A stretch of 64,000 nucleotides of DNA from Flavobacterium cellulosilyticum (GCF_004349355.1 NZ_SMFK01000010.1:62301-126300); one strand, 5' to 3'. Shown: positions 42,832-51,881, numbered from the stretch's first letter. Numbers and translations: made by a program. The notes: a model not told the origin generated them from the letters alone.

Positions 42832-43899
42832 TCAAATAGAAAAAATTTCTCCCGAACTATGATCTGCTTTTGCTCCTGTCACACTACTTAACACATTTAT
42901 TTCGCCTCGCAGTTTCAATACACCAAGCAAAGCAAAGATTAAAGCTTCCTTAAATTCTAATATTTTGGTAGAGGGAATAAGAATATTCATTTCAGGCAAA
43001 TAATATTGTATGCGTTCCATTAAAAAATTATTGTAGGCTCCACCACCAGTCACTAATATTTTACCTTTTTTAATGGGTAAAGCCAATGAAATTTGTACAG
43101 CAACATGTTCAGTAAATGTTCGTAATTTATCTTCAACAGACATGTCGAAACTTTCTATTATGGGTAAAACTATTTCTTTTACAAATTCGAAACCCAATGA
43201 TTTCGGATGTTTTTGATGGTAAAAATCCAAAACATTTAATTTAGTTAGCAAGATTTGATTGCATTTTCCAGTTCTTGTAATAGCACCTTTATCATCATAA
43301 TTCAATCCCAATTGGTTGGCATAATAATTCAAAACTGTATTTACGGGCGAAATATCAAATGCGATTCTCTCTCCGCATTCTTCGAAAGAAACATTCGAAA
43401 AACCACCTAGATTCATGCAATAGTCATAATCTGAAAACAATATTTGGTCGCCAATGGGAACTAAAGGCGCTCCTTGACCACCCAGTTTTACATCCTGAAC
43501 CCTGAAATCGCAAACTACTGTTTGATTTGTCAACGATGAAATTTCGGGTAAATTACCTATTTGTAGTGTCAACCCTTTTTCGGGTTGGTGTAGTATGGTA
43601 TGTCCATGGGAACAAACAGCATCAAGATTCTTAATATTATACTTTTCGATAAAGTCAGTAATGATTGCTGCAAGTAGTTCGGTATAGGATTTATTTAATT
43701 TTTGAAGCTCAATCGATGAAAAATCTACTGCCGATTTTAGATTGCTAATCCAGTTTTTCCCATAGCTAATGGTTTCACATTCAGTCATTTCGAATGTCCA
43801 TTTGTCATTGTTTAAACGGAATTCGATGTGAGCTAAATCAACGCCGTCAAGAGAGGTTCCAGACATTACGCCGATAACGTTGAAGTGTGTTTTTTTCAT
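42832..43899 (-). CDS. anmK: Anhydro-N-acetylmuramic acid kinase AnmK
   Basis: 355 residues. Motifs VMSGTSLDGVDLAH, CSHGHTILHQPEKGLTLQIG, VVCDFRVQDVKLGGQGAPLVP, CMNLGGFSNVSFE, and ILVTGGGAYNNFLMERI cover the whole ASKHA-fold kinase. It phosphorylates recycled anhydroMurNAc to MurNAc-6-phosphate. It is divergent from the acyl-CoA dehydrogenase gene with 96 bases between, an arrangement I know from other Flavobacteriaceae. Confidence 0.95.
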   Translation of the reverse strand: MKKTHFNVIGVMSGTSLDGVDLAHIEFRLNNDKWTFEMTECETISYGKNWISNLKSAVDFSSIELQKLNKSYTELLAAIITDFIEKYNIKNLDAVCSHGHTILHQPEKGLTLQIGNLPEISSLTNQTVVCDFRVQDVKLGGQGAPLVPIGDQILFSDYDYCMNLGGFSNVSFEECGERIAFDISPVNTVLNYYANQLGLNYDDKGAITRTGKCNQILLTKLNVLDFYHQKHPKSLGFEFVKEIVLPIIESFDMSVEDKLRTFTEHVAVQISLALPIKKGKILVTGGGAYNNFLMERIQYYLPEMNILIPSTKILEFKEALIFALLGVLKLRGEINVLSSVTGAKADHSSGEIFSI

Positions 43900-43995
43900 T
43901 AGCCAAAATTACGAATCAAAATTGAAAATTTCAGTTTAAAAAAGTATCTTTGAGTAGATTTATATAACAAAAACTATCATTTATTTTATATTATT

Positions 43996-45138
43996 ATGGA
44001 TTTTAATCTAAACGAAGAACAATTGATGGTGCAACAAGCCGCGAGAGATTTTGCTCAAAATGATTTATTACCAGGTGTAATTGAACGCGATGAAAAGCAA
44101 ATTTTTCCTTCTGAGCAAATAAAAAAAATGGGAGAACTAGGGTTTATGGGAATGATGGTAGATCCAAAATACGGTGGAAGTGGACTCGATGCTATTTCTT
44201 ATGTTTTAGCAATGGAAGAAATTTCAAAAGTAGATGCTTCTGCATCGGTAGTAATGTCTGTTAATAATTCACTTGTTTGTTGGGGTTTACAAGAATTTGG
44301 GACAGAGGAACAAAAGCAAAAATGGTTGCCTCAATTAGCTTCTGGTCAAATTCATGGTGCTTTTTGTTTGAGCGAACCTGAAGCTGGAAGTGATGCAACA
44401 TCACAAAAAACATCGGCAATAGATAAGGGAGACCATTATTTAGTAAATGGAATGAAAAACTGGATAACTAACGGAAACACCGCTTCGCTTTATATTATCA
44501 TAGCACAAACTCATGCCGAAAAGAATCACAAGGGAATAAACGCCTTGATAATGACTAAGGATATGCCGGGTTTCACTGTTGGTCCAAAAGAACAAAAGAT
44601 GGGAATTCGAGGTTCTGATACCCATTCCTTACAATTCAATGACGTCAAAGTTCCAAAAGAAAATAGAATAGGGGAAGATGGCTTTGGTTTCAAATTTGCC
44701 ATGAAAACCTTGGCAGGTGGAAGAATTGGTATTGCTTCACAAGCCTTGGGAATTGCTTCTGGTGCTTATGAATTGGCTTTGAAATATTCGAAAGAGAGGA
44801 AAACTTTTGGAACTGAAATTTGTAATCATCAAGCGATTGCTTTTAAATTGGCCGATATGGCAGTGAATATTGAAGCGGCAAGACATCTTTGTTTGAAAGC
44901 TGCTTGGGACAAAGACAACCAAAAAAATTATGACATTAGTGGTGCTATGGCAAAACTATTTGCTTCGCAAACTGCGATGGACACAACTATTGAAGCCGTT
45001 CAAATACATGGAGGAAATGGATATGTGAGGGAGTATCACGTTGAAAGAATGATGCGTGATGCCAAGATCACTCAAATTTATGAAGGCACTTCCGAAATTC
45101 AGAAAATAGTGATTTCAAGAAGCATTATTAACGGATAA
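43996..45138 (+). CDS. Acyl-CoA dehydrogenase (short-chain type)
   Basis: 380 residues, typical length. FAD-binding FCLSEPEAGSDA and NWITNGNTASLYI, substrate-side GFKFAMKTLAGGRIG, and the catalytic Glu363 in IYEGTSEIQ. It dehydrogenates acyl-CoA esters at the alpha-beta bond and passes electrons to ETF; butyryl-CoA-like substrates are likely. Single gene followed by a terminator. Confidence 0.94.
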   Translation: MDFNLNEEQLMVQQAARDFAQNDLLPGVIERDEKQIFPSEQIKKMGELGFMGMMVDPKYGGSGLDAISYVLAMEEISKVDASASVVMSVNNSLVCWGLQEFGTEEQKQKWLPQLASGQIHGAFCLSEPEAGSDATSQKTSAIDKGDHYLVNGMKNWITNGNTASLYIIIAQTHAEKNHKGINALIMTKDMPGFTVGPKEQKMGIRGSDTHSLQFNDVKVPKENRIGEDGFGFKFAMKTLAGGRIGIASQALGIASGAYELALKYSKERKTFGTEICNHQAIAFKLADMAVNIEAARHLCLKAAWDKDNQKNYDISGAMAKLFASQTAMDTTIEAVQIHGGNGYVREYHVERMMRDAKITQIYEGTSEIQKIVISRSIING

Positions 45139-45159
45139 TTATAGTGTATCGCTTAGTTT

Positions 45160-45195
45160 AACCCTTTTGGTAATTTGAAACTGAAAGGGTTTTTT
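45160..45195 (+). terminator. Terminator after the acyl-CoA dehydrogenase gene
   Basis: AACCCTTT (45160-45167) pairs with AAAGGGTT (45184-45191) around a 16-nt loop, followed by T residues to 45195. Confidence 0.85.
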
Positions 45196-45237
45196 AATTT
45201 AAATTTTATATACTTTTGCAATAATCTATTCTAGCTT

Positions 45238-45915
45238 ATGTACGACGAATTAAAATATTGGTATATTAGGGATCACAAATTGTTTCGGACCTTGAGTATG
45301 TCTCAAATAAAACAATTGTGCATTATAACGGGTTTTAAAAAAGCTACAAAAGGGGAGATTATTTATTTTTCTTCATCGGATTTACCTCGAATTTTTCTTC
45401 TCAAAAAAGGACATATAAAAATTGTTACTGTGGATGAGGAAGGAAATGAAACAATAAAAGACATTATTCAAAAAGGAGATTTGTTTGGTGAATTGACTTT
45501 AGAAACAGACAATCAAGTCAATGAATATGCAAAAGCTCTTTCTGATGATGTGACCATTTGTAGTTTTCTGATGTCTGATTTTGAAGATTTATTACTTCGA
45601 AATCCAAGTTTGGCACTTTCATATACTAAATTTGTGGGTCTAAAATTGAAACGAATTAGAAACAGTTATTCTAATTTAATTTTTAAAGACGCCAGAACGC
45701 GATTACACCAATTTCTTAAAGATTGGGCTGAAAGTGAAGGAATAAAAACCGAGAATAAAGTAGTTATTGAGAATTACTTGACTCAAAACGATATTGCGCA
45801 AATCATTTGTACTTCAAGACAAACAACTACTCATTTGCTCAATGAAATGGAAGAAAATGAATTGTTACAGTACAACCGAAAAGAAATTAGCATACCAGAT
45901 ATTCGAAAATTGTGA
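45238..45915 (+). CDS. Crp/Fnr family transcriptional regulator
   Basis: 225 residues. The N-terminal cyclic-nucleotide-like beta-roll (about 15-130) includes GHIKIVTVDEEGNETIKDIIQKGDLFGEL; a dimer helix follows; the C-terminal HTH_Crp domain has NDIAQIICTSRQTTTHLLNEMEE. It has no Cys cluster like that of Fnr, so the signal is probably a small ligand or none. The box ATTGTAAACTAACTGACA, an imperfect palindrome once the two following bases are counted, lies 13 bases after its stop in front of the next operon; a near copy lies between the ECF sigma gene and msrA. I infer that this protein binds that box. Confidence 0.9.
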   Translation: MYDELKYWYIRDHKLFRTLSMSQIKQLCIITGFKKATKGEIIYFSSSDLPRIFLLKKGHIKIVTVDEEGNETIKDIIQKGDLFGELTLETDNQVNEYAKALSDDVTICSFLMSDFEDLLLRNPSLALSYTKFVGLKLKRIRNSYSNLIFKDARTRLHQFLKDWAESEGIKTENKVVIENYLTQNDIAQIICTSRQTTTHLLNEMEENELLQYNRKEISIPDIRKL

Positions 45916-45928
45916 TTATTTTACTGTC

Positions 45929-45975
45929 ATTGTAAACTAACTGACAATTAGTGTTTTTGTTTTGATTTACCTTTG
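45929..45975 (+). promoter_or_regulatory. Promoter of the DM13 operon with the same box as sigma/msrA
   Basis: Box ATTGTAAACTAACTGACA (45929-45946), extended by AT to an imperfect palindrome (ATTGT...ACAAT). The -7 element TACCTTTG (45968-45975) fits TAnnTTTG exactly. The distance from box to CTTTG equals that at msrA (24 bases). The start codon is at 45996. Confidence 0.7.
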
Positions 45976-45995
45976 GTTTAATAAAAACAAACATT

Positions 45996-46418
45996 ATGAA
46001 AACAATTTTTATACTATTTCCATTTTTACTACTTCTAACTTCATGTGAAGTTCAAGGAGATTTAACTCGTGATAATGAACAGTTTGTCTCTATTCCAAAA
46101 GACATTGCGGTATTGAAATATTCTGGATCATTTGTACCTACTTCGGGCATAAATGCCGCTGGGATGGCGAAAATTTATATTGAAAATTCGCAATATAAAT
46201 TGGAATTAAGTAATTTCAGTGTAACAAACGGTCCTGATTTAAAAGTGTATTTGTCAAAATCAAATGCACCAACTGATTTTGTAAACTTAGGTAATTTAAC
46301 TTCTAGCACGGTATATTTAATACCTCAAAATGTTGATGTTTCAACATATAAATTTGTCCTCATTCATTGTCAACAATACAATCACTTATTTGCAATTGCA
46401 GAATTAACTAATAATTAA
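45996..46418 (+). CDS. DM13-domain lipoprotein
   Basis: 140 residues with an SPII signal (LLLTSCEVQG). The DM13 core is seen in YSGSFVPTSGINAAGMAKIYIENSQYKLELSNFSVTNGPDLKVYLS-type strands and the conserved end FVLIHCQQYNHLFAIAEL with Cys and a hydrophobic patch. DM13 proteins are proposed to take part in electron transfer or metal/haem binding. It opens a run of stress-type genes downstream of the Crp/Fnr gene and is 3 bases from the next gene. Confidence 0.85.
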   Translation: MKTIFILFPFLLLLTSCEVQGDLTRDNEQFVSIPKDIAVLKYSGSFVPTSGINAAGMAKIYIENSQYKLELSNFSVTNGPDLKVYLSKSNAPTDFVNLGNLTSSTVYLIPQNVDVSTYKFVLIHCQQYNHLFAIAELTNN

Positions 46419-46421
46419 AAA

Positions 46422-47321
46422 ATGAAAAAGATACTTTTAACAACTGGAATCGTTTTGACCACCGCCTTTACTTTTGGACAAGGTTGTAGCGATGCTGGAA
46501 TTTGTTCCATTGGACACGGTTTTCAATCTACTGATAAAGAGTTGAAAAACACAATTGAAGTGGCTAGTATTTTTGGAGCAGGAGAATCGGACGTCACCTA
46601 TTTTTCGCCTTATGTTTCTTATTCAAGAAAAATTAACGATAAAATTGCTTTGAGTGTCAAAGTTACTTTTTCGTCTGCCAATGGCGATTTTGGTACTCGA
46701 GCTGCTTTTGGTGATGCTTTTCTGATTGGGAATTATTCATTTGCCGCAAACAACAACAAACAATGGAGTGCTTTATTAGGTTGGAAACTTCCTTTTACAA
46801 GTTCTAATTTAAAGATTAATGAACATTCCCTTCCTTTAATATACCAGTCGAGTTTAGGAACTTTCGATTTGTTTCTTGGTACTAATTATAAATACAATAA
46901 ATTGGATTTTAATGTAGCAGTTCAGATTCCAGTATTCAACAATAATAAAAATTCCTATTTTAAGGAATATGCTGGAACGAATGATTTTCCGTCGACTAAT
47001 TTATTTGAACGAAAACCAGACGCCTTGTTTAGAGCTACTTATACTGTAAATACAAAAAACCAGAAATTCACTTTTAAACCAAACGTTTTGTTTATTTATC
47101 ATTTAGGTGAAGATAGTTTCGAGAATATTTATGGTAAAAGAGAAAATATTATTGGTTCAGATGGATTGACAATTAACGGAAATCTGATAAGCACCTATAA
47201 ATTAAGTAAACAAAAAAGTATTGAACTTTCGATTGCAGCTCCGTTTGTGATTCGTGATATTCGTCCTGATGGATTAACAAGAAGTTTCGTTTTGGGACTT
47301 CAATACAACTATTCGTTCTAA
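46422..47321 (+). CDS. Outer-membrane beta-barrel (transporter-like) protein
   Basis: 299 residues with a signal peptide (TAFTFGQ). The mature protein begins with GCSDAGICSIGHGFQS (two Cys in a CxxxxxC arrangement) and continues in alternating strands to a terminal aromatic strand (YNYSF). It looks like an outer-membrane barrel of unknown family. Directly after the DM13 gene with 3 bases between, so the two are co-expressed; the N-terminal Cys pair could interact with the DM13 lipoprotein. 77 bases separate it from the peroxiredoxin-like gene. Confidence 0.75.
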   Translation: MKKILLTTGIVLTTAFTFGQGCSDAGICSIGHGFQSTDKELKNTIEVASIFGAGESDVTYFSPYVSYSRKINDKIALSVKVTFSSANGDFGTRAAFGDAFLIGNYSFAANNNKQWSALLGWKLPFTSSNLKINEHSLPLIYQSSLGTFDLFLGTNYKYNKLDFNVAVQIPVFNNNKNSYFKEYAGTNDFPSTNLFERKPDALFRATYTVNTKNQKFTFKPNVLFIYHLGEDSFENIYGKRENIIGSDGLTINGNLISTYKLSKQKSIELSIAAPFVIRDIRPDGLTRSFVLGLQYNYSF

Positions 47322-47398
47322 TTATTATCAAATAAAACTAGCAAAATAGAGGAGTTTCTAATTCTAACTTCTTTTGATACTATTTAAAAACAACAATT

Positions 47399-47998
47399 AT
47401 GAAAAACGCATTCTTAACTTTATCCTTGCTAATTTTTTCAATAGTGACATCAGCACAATCAGAATTGCCTAAAACAGCAAATGATGTTTCACCATTATTA
47501 ATAGGAGAGAAAATACCAAATCTTACTTTAAAATCAATTGAAGGCAATGACATTAATTTATCTGACACATTCAGTAAACAAAAAACAATATTGGTATTTT
47601 ATCGCGGTGGATGGTGTCCGTATTGCAACTTACAATTGGGTGCCTTAGGAGAATCAGAAAAAGAATTATTGGAATTAGGATATCAGATAATTGCAGTTAG
47701 TCCCGATTCGCCAAAAAATCTAAAAGTGACAGACGAAAAAGATGCTATAAATTATATGTTATTATCGGATAGTAAAGGAGAATTGACAAAAGCTGTTGGG
47801 ATTGCATTTCAAGCTCCTACGAATTACGAATCGATGCTTTCTAAAAGTTCTGATGGCTTAAATAAATCTTTCTTGCCTGTACCAACGGTTTTTATTTTAA
47901 ATGAAAATGGAGAAATCCAATTCGAACACATAACACCAGATTATAAGCATAGAATTACGACCGAATTGTTAATTGCTGCTGCAAAATCTCTCCAATAA
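47399..47998 (+). CDS. Peroxiredoxin-like (AhpC/TSA, redoxin) exported protein
   Basis: 199 residues with a signal peptide (IFSIVTSAQS). The thioredoxin-fold domain has ILVFYRGGWCPYCNLQLGAL, a CPYC redox centre unlike the single peroxidatic Cys of AhpC, and PVPTVFILNENGEIQFEH. It is likely periplasmic and may act as thiol oxidoreductase or peroxidase. It is followed after 1 base by the YHS protein gene, so they are tightly linked. Confidence 0.87.
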   Translation: MKNAFLTLSLLIFSIVTSAQSELPKTANDVSPLLIGEKIPNLTLKSIEGNDINLSDTFSKQKTILVFYRGGWCPYCNLQLGALGESEKELLELGYQIIAVSPDSPKNLKVTDEKDAINYMLLSDSKGELTKAVGIAFQAPTNYESMLSKSSDGLNKSFLPVPTVFILNENGEIQFEHITPDYKHRITTELLIAAAKSLQ

Positions 47999-47999
47999 A

Positions 48000-48458
48000 A
48001 TGAAAAATAGTGTCATCATCTTAGCACTTTTGTTTGCCGTTTTAAGTTTTGGACAAAACGATGTGAAACGTTTAACGCATTTCAATTTAGAAAATAAAAT
48101 AGCCATTCAAGGATACGATCCTGTAGCTTATTTTATGAAAAAAAGTGCAATTAAAGGGAAAAAGGAATTGAATGTAAGCTATCAAGGTATTATTTATCTT
48201 TTTTCTTCTCCAGAAAATAAAGATGCGTTCAATAAAAATCCTGCCAGTTTTGAACCACAATTTGGTGGTTGGTGTGCTTATGCGATGGGAAATTCAGGAG
48301 AAAAAGTAGCAATTGACCCTGATACATTCAAAATTATTGATGGTAAATTGTATTTGTTTTATAATGCCTATTTCAATAATACCTTGAAAAGTTGGAATAA
48401 AGATGAATTGAATTTAAAGAAAAAGGCAGAAGCGAATTGGAAAAAATTTATAAACTAA
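48000..48458 (+). CDS. YHS-domain exported protein
   Basis: 152 residues from the ATG at 48000, which opens a signal peptide (LLFAVLSFGQ); an earlier frame start lies in the preceding gene. YHS core: IAIQGYDPVAYFMKKSAIKGKKEL, YLFSSPENKDAFNKNPASFEPQFGGWCAYAMG. YHS proteins bind metal or serve in redox and metal export contexts. Start overlaps the preceding operon member closely, and the DoxX-like gene follows after 5 bases. Confidence 0.9.
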   Translation: MKNSVIILALLFAVLSFGQNDVKRLTHFNLENKIAIQGYDPVAYFMKKSAIKGKKELNVSYQGIIYLFSSPENKDAFNKNPASFEPQFGGWCAYAMGNSGEKVAIDPDTFKIIDGKLYLFYNAYFNNTLKSWNKDELNLKKKAEANWKKFIN

Positions 48459-48463
48459 GAATT

Positions 48464-48847
48464 ATGAAAACACTCATTTGGATTGCCAAAATAGTTGCAT
48501 CAGTTATTTTTCTTCAAACCCTATATTTTAAGTTTACAGGTGCTGAAGAAAGTGTTTATATTTTCTCGACTTTAGGGATAGAACCCTATGGTAGAATTGG
48601 ATCAGGAATAGCCGAATTAATAGCGACTATTTTAATACTTATACCAAGAACGACTTTGCTAGGCGCTTTAATTGGATTAGGAGTTATAACCGGAGCTCTT
48701 CTTTCTCATTTTTTTGTTTTAGGTATCGAAGTGCAAAACGATGGAGGAACACTTTTTATATTGGCAATAATTACGTTTCTTTGTTGTGCATTTTTGGTTT
48801 TTCAGAATAAAAATAAAATCCCGGATTTATTAAAATTAAAATTTTAA
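48464..48847 (+). CDS. DoxX-like membrane protein
   Basis: 127 residues from the ATG at 48464 with four hydrophobic segments: IAKIVASVIFLQTLYFKF, LIATILILIPRTTLLGALIG, GALLSHFFVLG and LFILAIITFLCCAFLVF. DoxX-family proteins are linked to thiosulfate oxidation or redox stress complexes. It belongs to the peroxiredoxin/YHS run, and the DinB-like gene starts 2 bases after its stop. Confidence 0.82.
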   Translation: MKTLIWIAKIVASVIFLQTLYFKFTGAEESVYIFSTLGIEPYGRIGSGIAELIATILILIPRTTLLGALIGLGVITGALLSHFFVLGIEVQNDGGTLFILAIITFLCCAFLVFQNKNKIPDLLKLKF

Positions 48848-48849
48848 AA

Positions 48850-49338
48850 ATGTTACTCACTTCTATAAATAATAATCTCGACGAGTTAATAAATCTACTC
48901 CAACAGCTATCAAATGCTGAATATGCAGCTCCTTGCATTCAATTGAGCAATAGCAGTATCGGCGATCATACCCGACATATTATTGAATTGTTTCAATGTC
49001 TTGAAAATCAATACGAGTCTGGTGTGGTGAATTATGATAAAAGAGAACGAAATGTACTAATCCAAACCGATACTGATTTTGCAATTCAGCAAATAATTTC
49101 TATCCAAAATAATTTGGGTAAAGAGAACAAAAACATTGTCTTGCAACAACAAATTGAGGGCTACGATATTCAAACAGAAAGCAATTATCACAGAGAATTA
49201 CTCTATAATTTTGAGCATTGTATCCATCATCAAGCTTTGATAAAAGTAGCCGTATTACAACTCGCAACCATTTCAATAAATGAAAATTTTGGTGTTGCCC
49301 GTTCCACAATCGAATACAGAAGTCAATGTGCACAGTAA
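48850..49338 (+). CDS. DinB-like (DfsB family) metalloprotein
   Basis: 162 residues, four-helix bundle of the DinB superfamily. The metal-binding His positions are His40 (GDHTRHIIE), His123 and His127 (EHCIHHQALIK). Some members are thiol-dependent transferases using bacillithiol or mycothiol. The stop lies 13 bases inside the next gene, so translation is coupled. Confidence 0.85.
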   Translation: MLLTSINNNLDELINLLQQLSNAEYAAPCIQLSNSSIGDHTRHIIELFQCLENQYESGVVNYDKRERNVLIQTDTDFAIQQIISIQNNLGKENKNIVLQQQIEGYDIQTESNYHRELLYNFEHCIHHQALIKVAVLQLATISINENFGVARSTIEYRSQCAQ

Positions 49339-50036
49339 GTTTTGTAACGTCGAATGGAAAAACCATCATAAGTTCCAATCGTGATGAGGCGATTCATAGA
49401 CCCATTGCCATCGAACCCCGAAATTACCTTATTAATAATAAGAATGTCATTTTTCCAAAAGATCCAAAAGCTGGTGGAACTTGGTTTGCGGTAGATGAAA
49501 AGGGAACTGTATTGGTTTTGTTGAATGGGGCTAATGAAAAACACCATCATCAACCACCTTATCGAAAAAGCCGAGGGTTAATTGTCCTGGATATGATAGG
49601 TAGTAAATCGCCAATACAATTTTGGCATGAAATAAATTTGATCGACATCGAACCTTTTACTATAGTTTTATTCCAAAACGGTGCGCTTTTTCAATTACGA
49701 TGGGATGGCGTCAATAAAGAATCGACCCAATTAGATATAAAAAAAAATCACGTTTGGTCTTCTACAACTTTATACCAAAAAGACATAAGAGAAAGTCGTT
49801 CCGAATGGTTTTATGCTTTTTTGGAATCCAATCCCAATGCTTCAGAAAAAGAAATGCTCTATTTTCACCGCTATACCGAAGAAGGAAATCAAGAAAATGG
49901 CTTGGTTATTAATCGTAATGAGGAGTTGAAAACCTTGAGCATTACACAATCCATTTTAGAAAAAAATAAAGCAACCATTTTGCATTATGATTTAATAGCA
50001 AATAAAGATTTCGAAACCTCCTTCATCATAATTTAA
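49326..50036 (+). CDS. NRDE/TANGO2-family protein
   Basis: 236 residues, NTN-hydrolase-like fold beginning MCTVSFV (Cys2 as possible N-terminal nucleophile), with the name motif SSNRDEAIHRP and GGTWFAVDEKGTVLVLLNGAN. The eukaryotic relative TANGO2 is linked to haem or lipid handling. It starts inside the DinB-like gene (13-base overlap). Confidence 0.88.
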   Translation: MCTVSFVTSNGKTIISSNRDEAIHRPIAIEPRNYLINNKNVIFPKDPKAGGTWFAVDEKGTVLVLLNGANEKHHHQPPYRKSRGLIVLDMIGSKSPIQFWHEINLIDIEPFTIVLFQNGALFQLRWDGVNKESTQLDIKKNHVWSSTTLYQKDIRESRSEWFYAFLESNPNASEKEMLYFHRYTEEGNQENGLVINRNEELKTLSITQSILEKNKATILHYDLIANKDFETSFIII

Positions 50037-50047
50037 GTCACTCCAAT

Positions 50048-51103
50048 TTGAAACTTCAAACTGTAAACTACAAGCTTTTACTGCATAAAATATTTCATTG
50101 GGAATATTGGCCTTTCCAAATAGTTTATATTCCTATATTTTTTCTGTGGACCTATTATTCCATTAAAGCCAAATCATTGTTTTTCTTTAATGCATCCAAT
50201 CCCACAATTAAAAACGGTGGATTTATAATGGAATCTAAAAAGGCAATTTACGATCTGATTCCGCAACAATATTACCCAAAAACTGAATTGATTGTTGAAG
50301 GTACTTCGTTTCAAGACATTCAAAAAATCATCGAAAATTCAGGAATTCAATATCCATTTATTGCAAAACCAGATATTGGTTTAAGAGGTTCGGCGGTTAA
50401 AAAAATTCACAATTTAGAAGAAATGGAATCCTATGCCAACAAAGCTAATTTCGATTATTTAGTACAAGATTTAATTCCGTTCGAAAATGAAGTGGGGATT
50501 TTTTATGTACGTTATCCCGATGAAAAAGAAGGTAGAATAACAGGAATTGTTTCCAAAGAATTTATGATTATAACTGGAGATGGTGTTTCGTGCATTGAGG
50601 AATTAATCAAAAAAAATCCACGTTACGAATTGCAGTTGAAAGCTTTGCAATTAGAATATGGCAAGCAATTATTGGACATTTTGCCAATGGGCGAAAAAAT
50701 AAATTTAGTTCCTTATGGTAATCACGCTCGTGGTGCCAAATTCATTGATGGAAGTCATTGGATTAGTCCGAAATTAACTGAAATGATCAACGAAATTTGT
50801 ATTCAAGTTCCAGACTTTTACTTCGGGAGATTGGATATTATGTACAATAATTGGGCGGAATTAGAAGATGGTCAGCATTTTTCAATCGTAGAGCTAAATG
50901 GGGCTGCGAGCGAACCAACACATATTTATGATTCAAGTCATTCTCTGTTTTTTGCATGGAAAGAGCTAGCACGACATATTACCTATATGTATGAAATAAG
51001 CATTATAAACCGTAAAAAAGGATTTCCTTATTTGGCACACAAGCAAGGAATGAAGGAATATCGTTTGCATTTAGAGCAATGCAAAAAAATCGTTAATTTC
51101 TAA
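50048..51103 (+). CDS. Membrane-associated ATP-grasp (D-Ala-D-Ala ligase-like) protein
   Basis: 351 residues. A hydrophobic N-terminal segment (YWPFQIVYIPIFFLWTYYS, about 20-38) precedes a D-Ala-D-Ala ligase-like ATP-grasp: YPFIAKPDIGLRGSAVKKI, DYLVQDLIPFENEVGIFYV, FYFGRLDIMY and SIVELNGAASEPTHIYD. The metal- and ATP-binding Asp/Glu/Asn are in the last two. It would ligate an acid to an amine or similar; no substrate can be assigned. It is followed 3 bases later by a LysE-type exporter, suggesting that it makes something that is exported. Confidence 0.82.
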   Translation: MKLQTVNYKLLLHKIFHWEYWPFQIVYIPIFFLWTYYSIKAKSLFFFNASNPTIKNGGFIMESKKAIYDLIPQQYYPKTELIVEGTSFQDIQKIIENSGIQYPFIAKPDIGLRGSAVKKIHNLEEMESYANKANFDYLVQDLIPFENEVGIFYVRYPDEKEGRITGIVSKEFMIITGDGVSCIEELIKKNPRYELQLKALQLEYGKQLLDILPMGEKINLVPYGNHARGAKFIDGSHWISPKLTEMINEICIQVPDFYFGRLDIMYNNWAELEDGQHFSIVELNGAASEPTHIYDSSHSLFFAWKELARHITYMYEISIINRKKGFPYLAHKQGMKEYRLHLEQCKKIVNF

Positions 51104-51106
51104 AAA

Positions 51107-51748
51107 ATGCAATCATTAAAAAATATAGTATTTGGTTTTATAGTCAGTTTCCTGGGCTCATTACCACTTGGATATTTAAATATTGTTGGTGTAGAGATTC
51201 TTTCTAAATGGGGATTGAATCCTTTAGTTTCTTATATATTAGGTGTGATATTGGTCGAGGCAGTAGTTATTTATTGCACTGTAATTTTCGCAACTAAATT
51301 AGCAGAAAACAGAAAGTTAATGAAGTTTATTGATTTTTTTGCGATCTTTTTTCTTTTGTTGATTGCCTGTTTGTTTTATACCTATTCCAACCAAAGTACT
51401 AACGATACTAATTATTTAGAGCAATATGTTCAATATTCACCTTTCATCATTGGAATGGTTTTGTGCGGATTGAACTTCCTTCAAATCCCATTTTGGATGG
51501 GTTGGAATTTGTATTTAATGAATGCTAATTATATTTTTTTAATTAAAAAGCTTCAATTTTATTATATTTTAGGAACAGTAGTGGGAACTTTTTTCGGGAT
51601 GCTGTTAGCAATAGTTATACTTAATTCACTGTCACAGCAGTTATTGGATTATTCTAAATTGATCATTCCAATTGTAATTCCTTTGTTTTTTATTGGTCTA
51701 GCAGTATTCCAAATAAATAAGGTTTATAAAAAATATTTTAGAATATAA
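51107..51748 (+). CDS. LysE-family transporter
   Basis: 213 residues with six membrane segments; FLGSLPLGYLNIVGVEIL near the N-terminus and PFIIGMVLCGLNFLQIPFWMGWNLYL in the middle are family hallmarks. It aligns along its length with the frameshifted gene at 21347, so this intact copy shows how that gene should read. LysE proteins export amino acids or other small cations. It follows the ATP-grasp gene after 3 bases. Confidence 0.88.
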   Translation: MQSLKNIVFGFIVSFLGSLPLGYLNIVGVEILSKWGLNPLVSYILGVILVEAVVIYCTVIFATKLAENRKLMKFIDFFAIFFLLLIACLFYTYSNQSTNDTNYLEQYVQYSPFIIGMVLCGLNFLQIPFWMGWNLYLMNANYIFLIKKLQFYYILGTVVGTFFGMLLAIVILNSLSQQLLDYSKLIIPIVIPLFFIGLAVFQINKVYKKYFRI

Positions 51749-51881
51749 GTCAACCAACTGGTTTTTAAAGATGTCTTATTCTTTATGATTGACAAACAAA
51801 TTGTATTTGGAGCGGAAAATGAAGGAGCTTTTGAGACTTTATTAAAGTGTTTTTTTTAAAGTTTTTGCTTATTTTCGCTGA

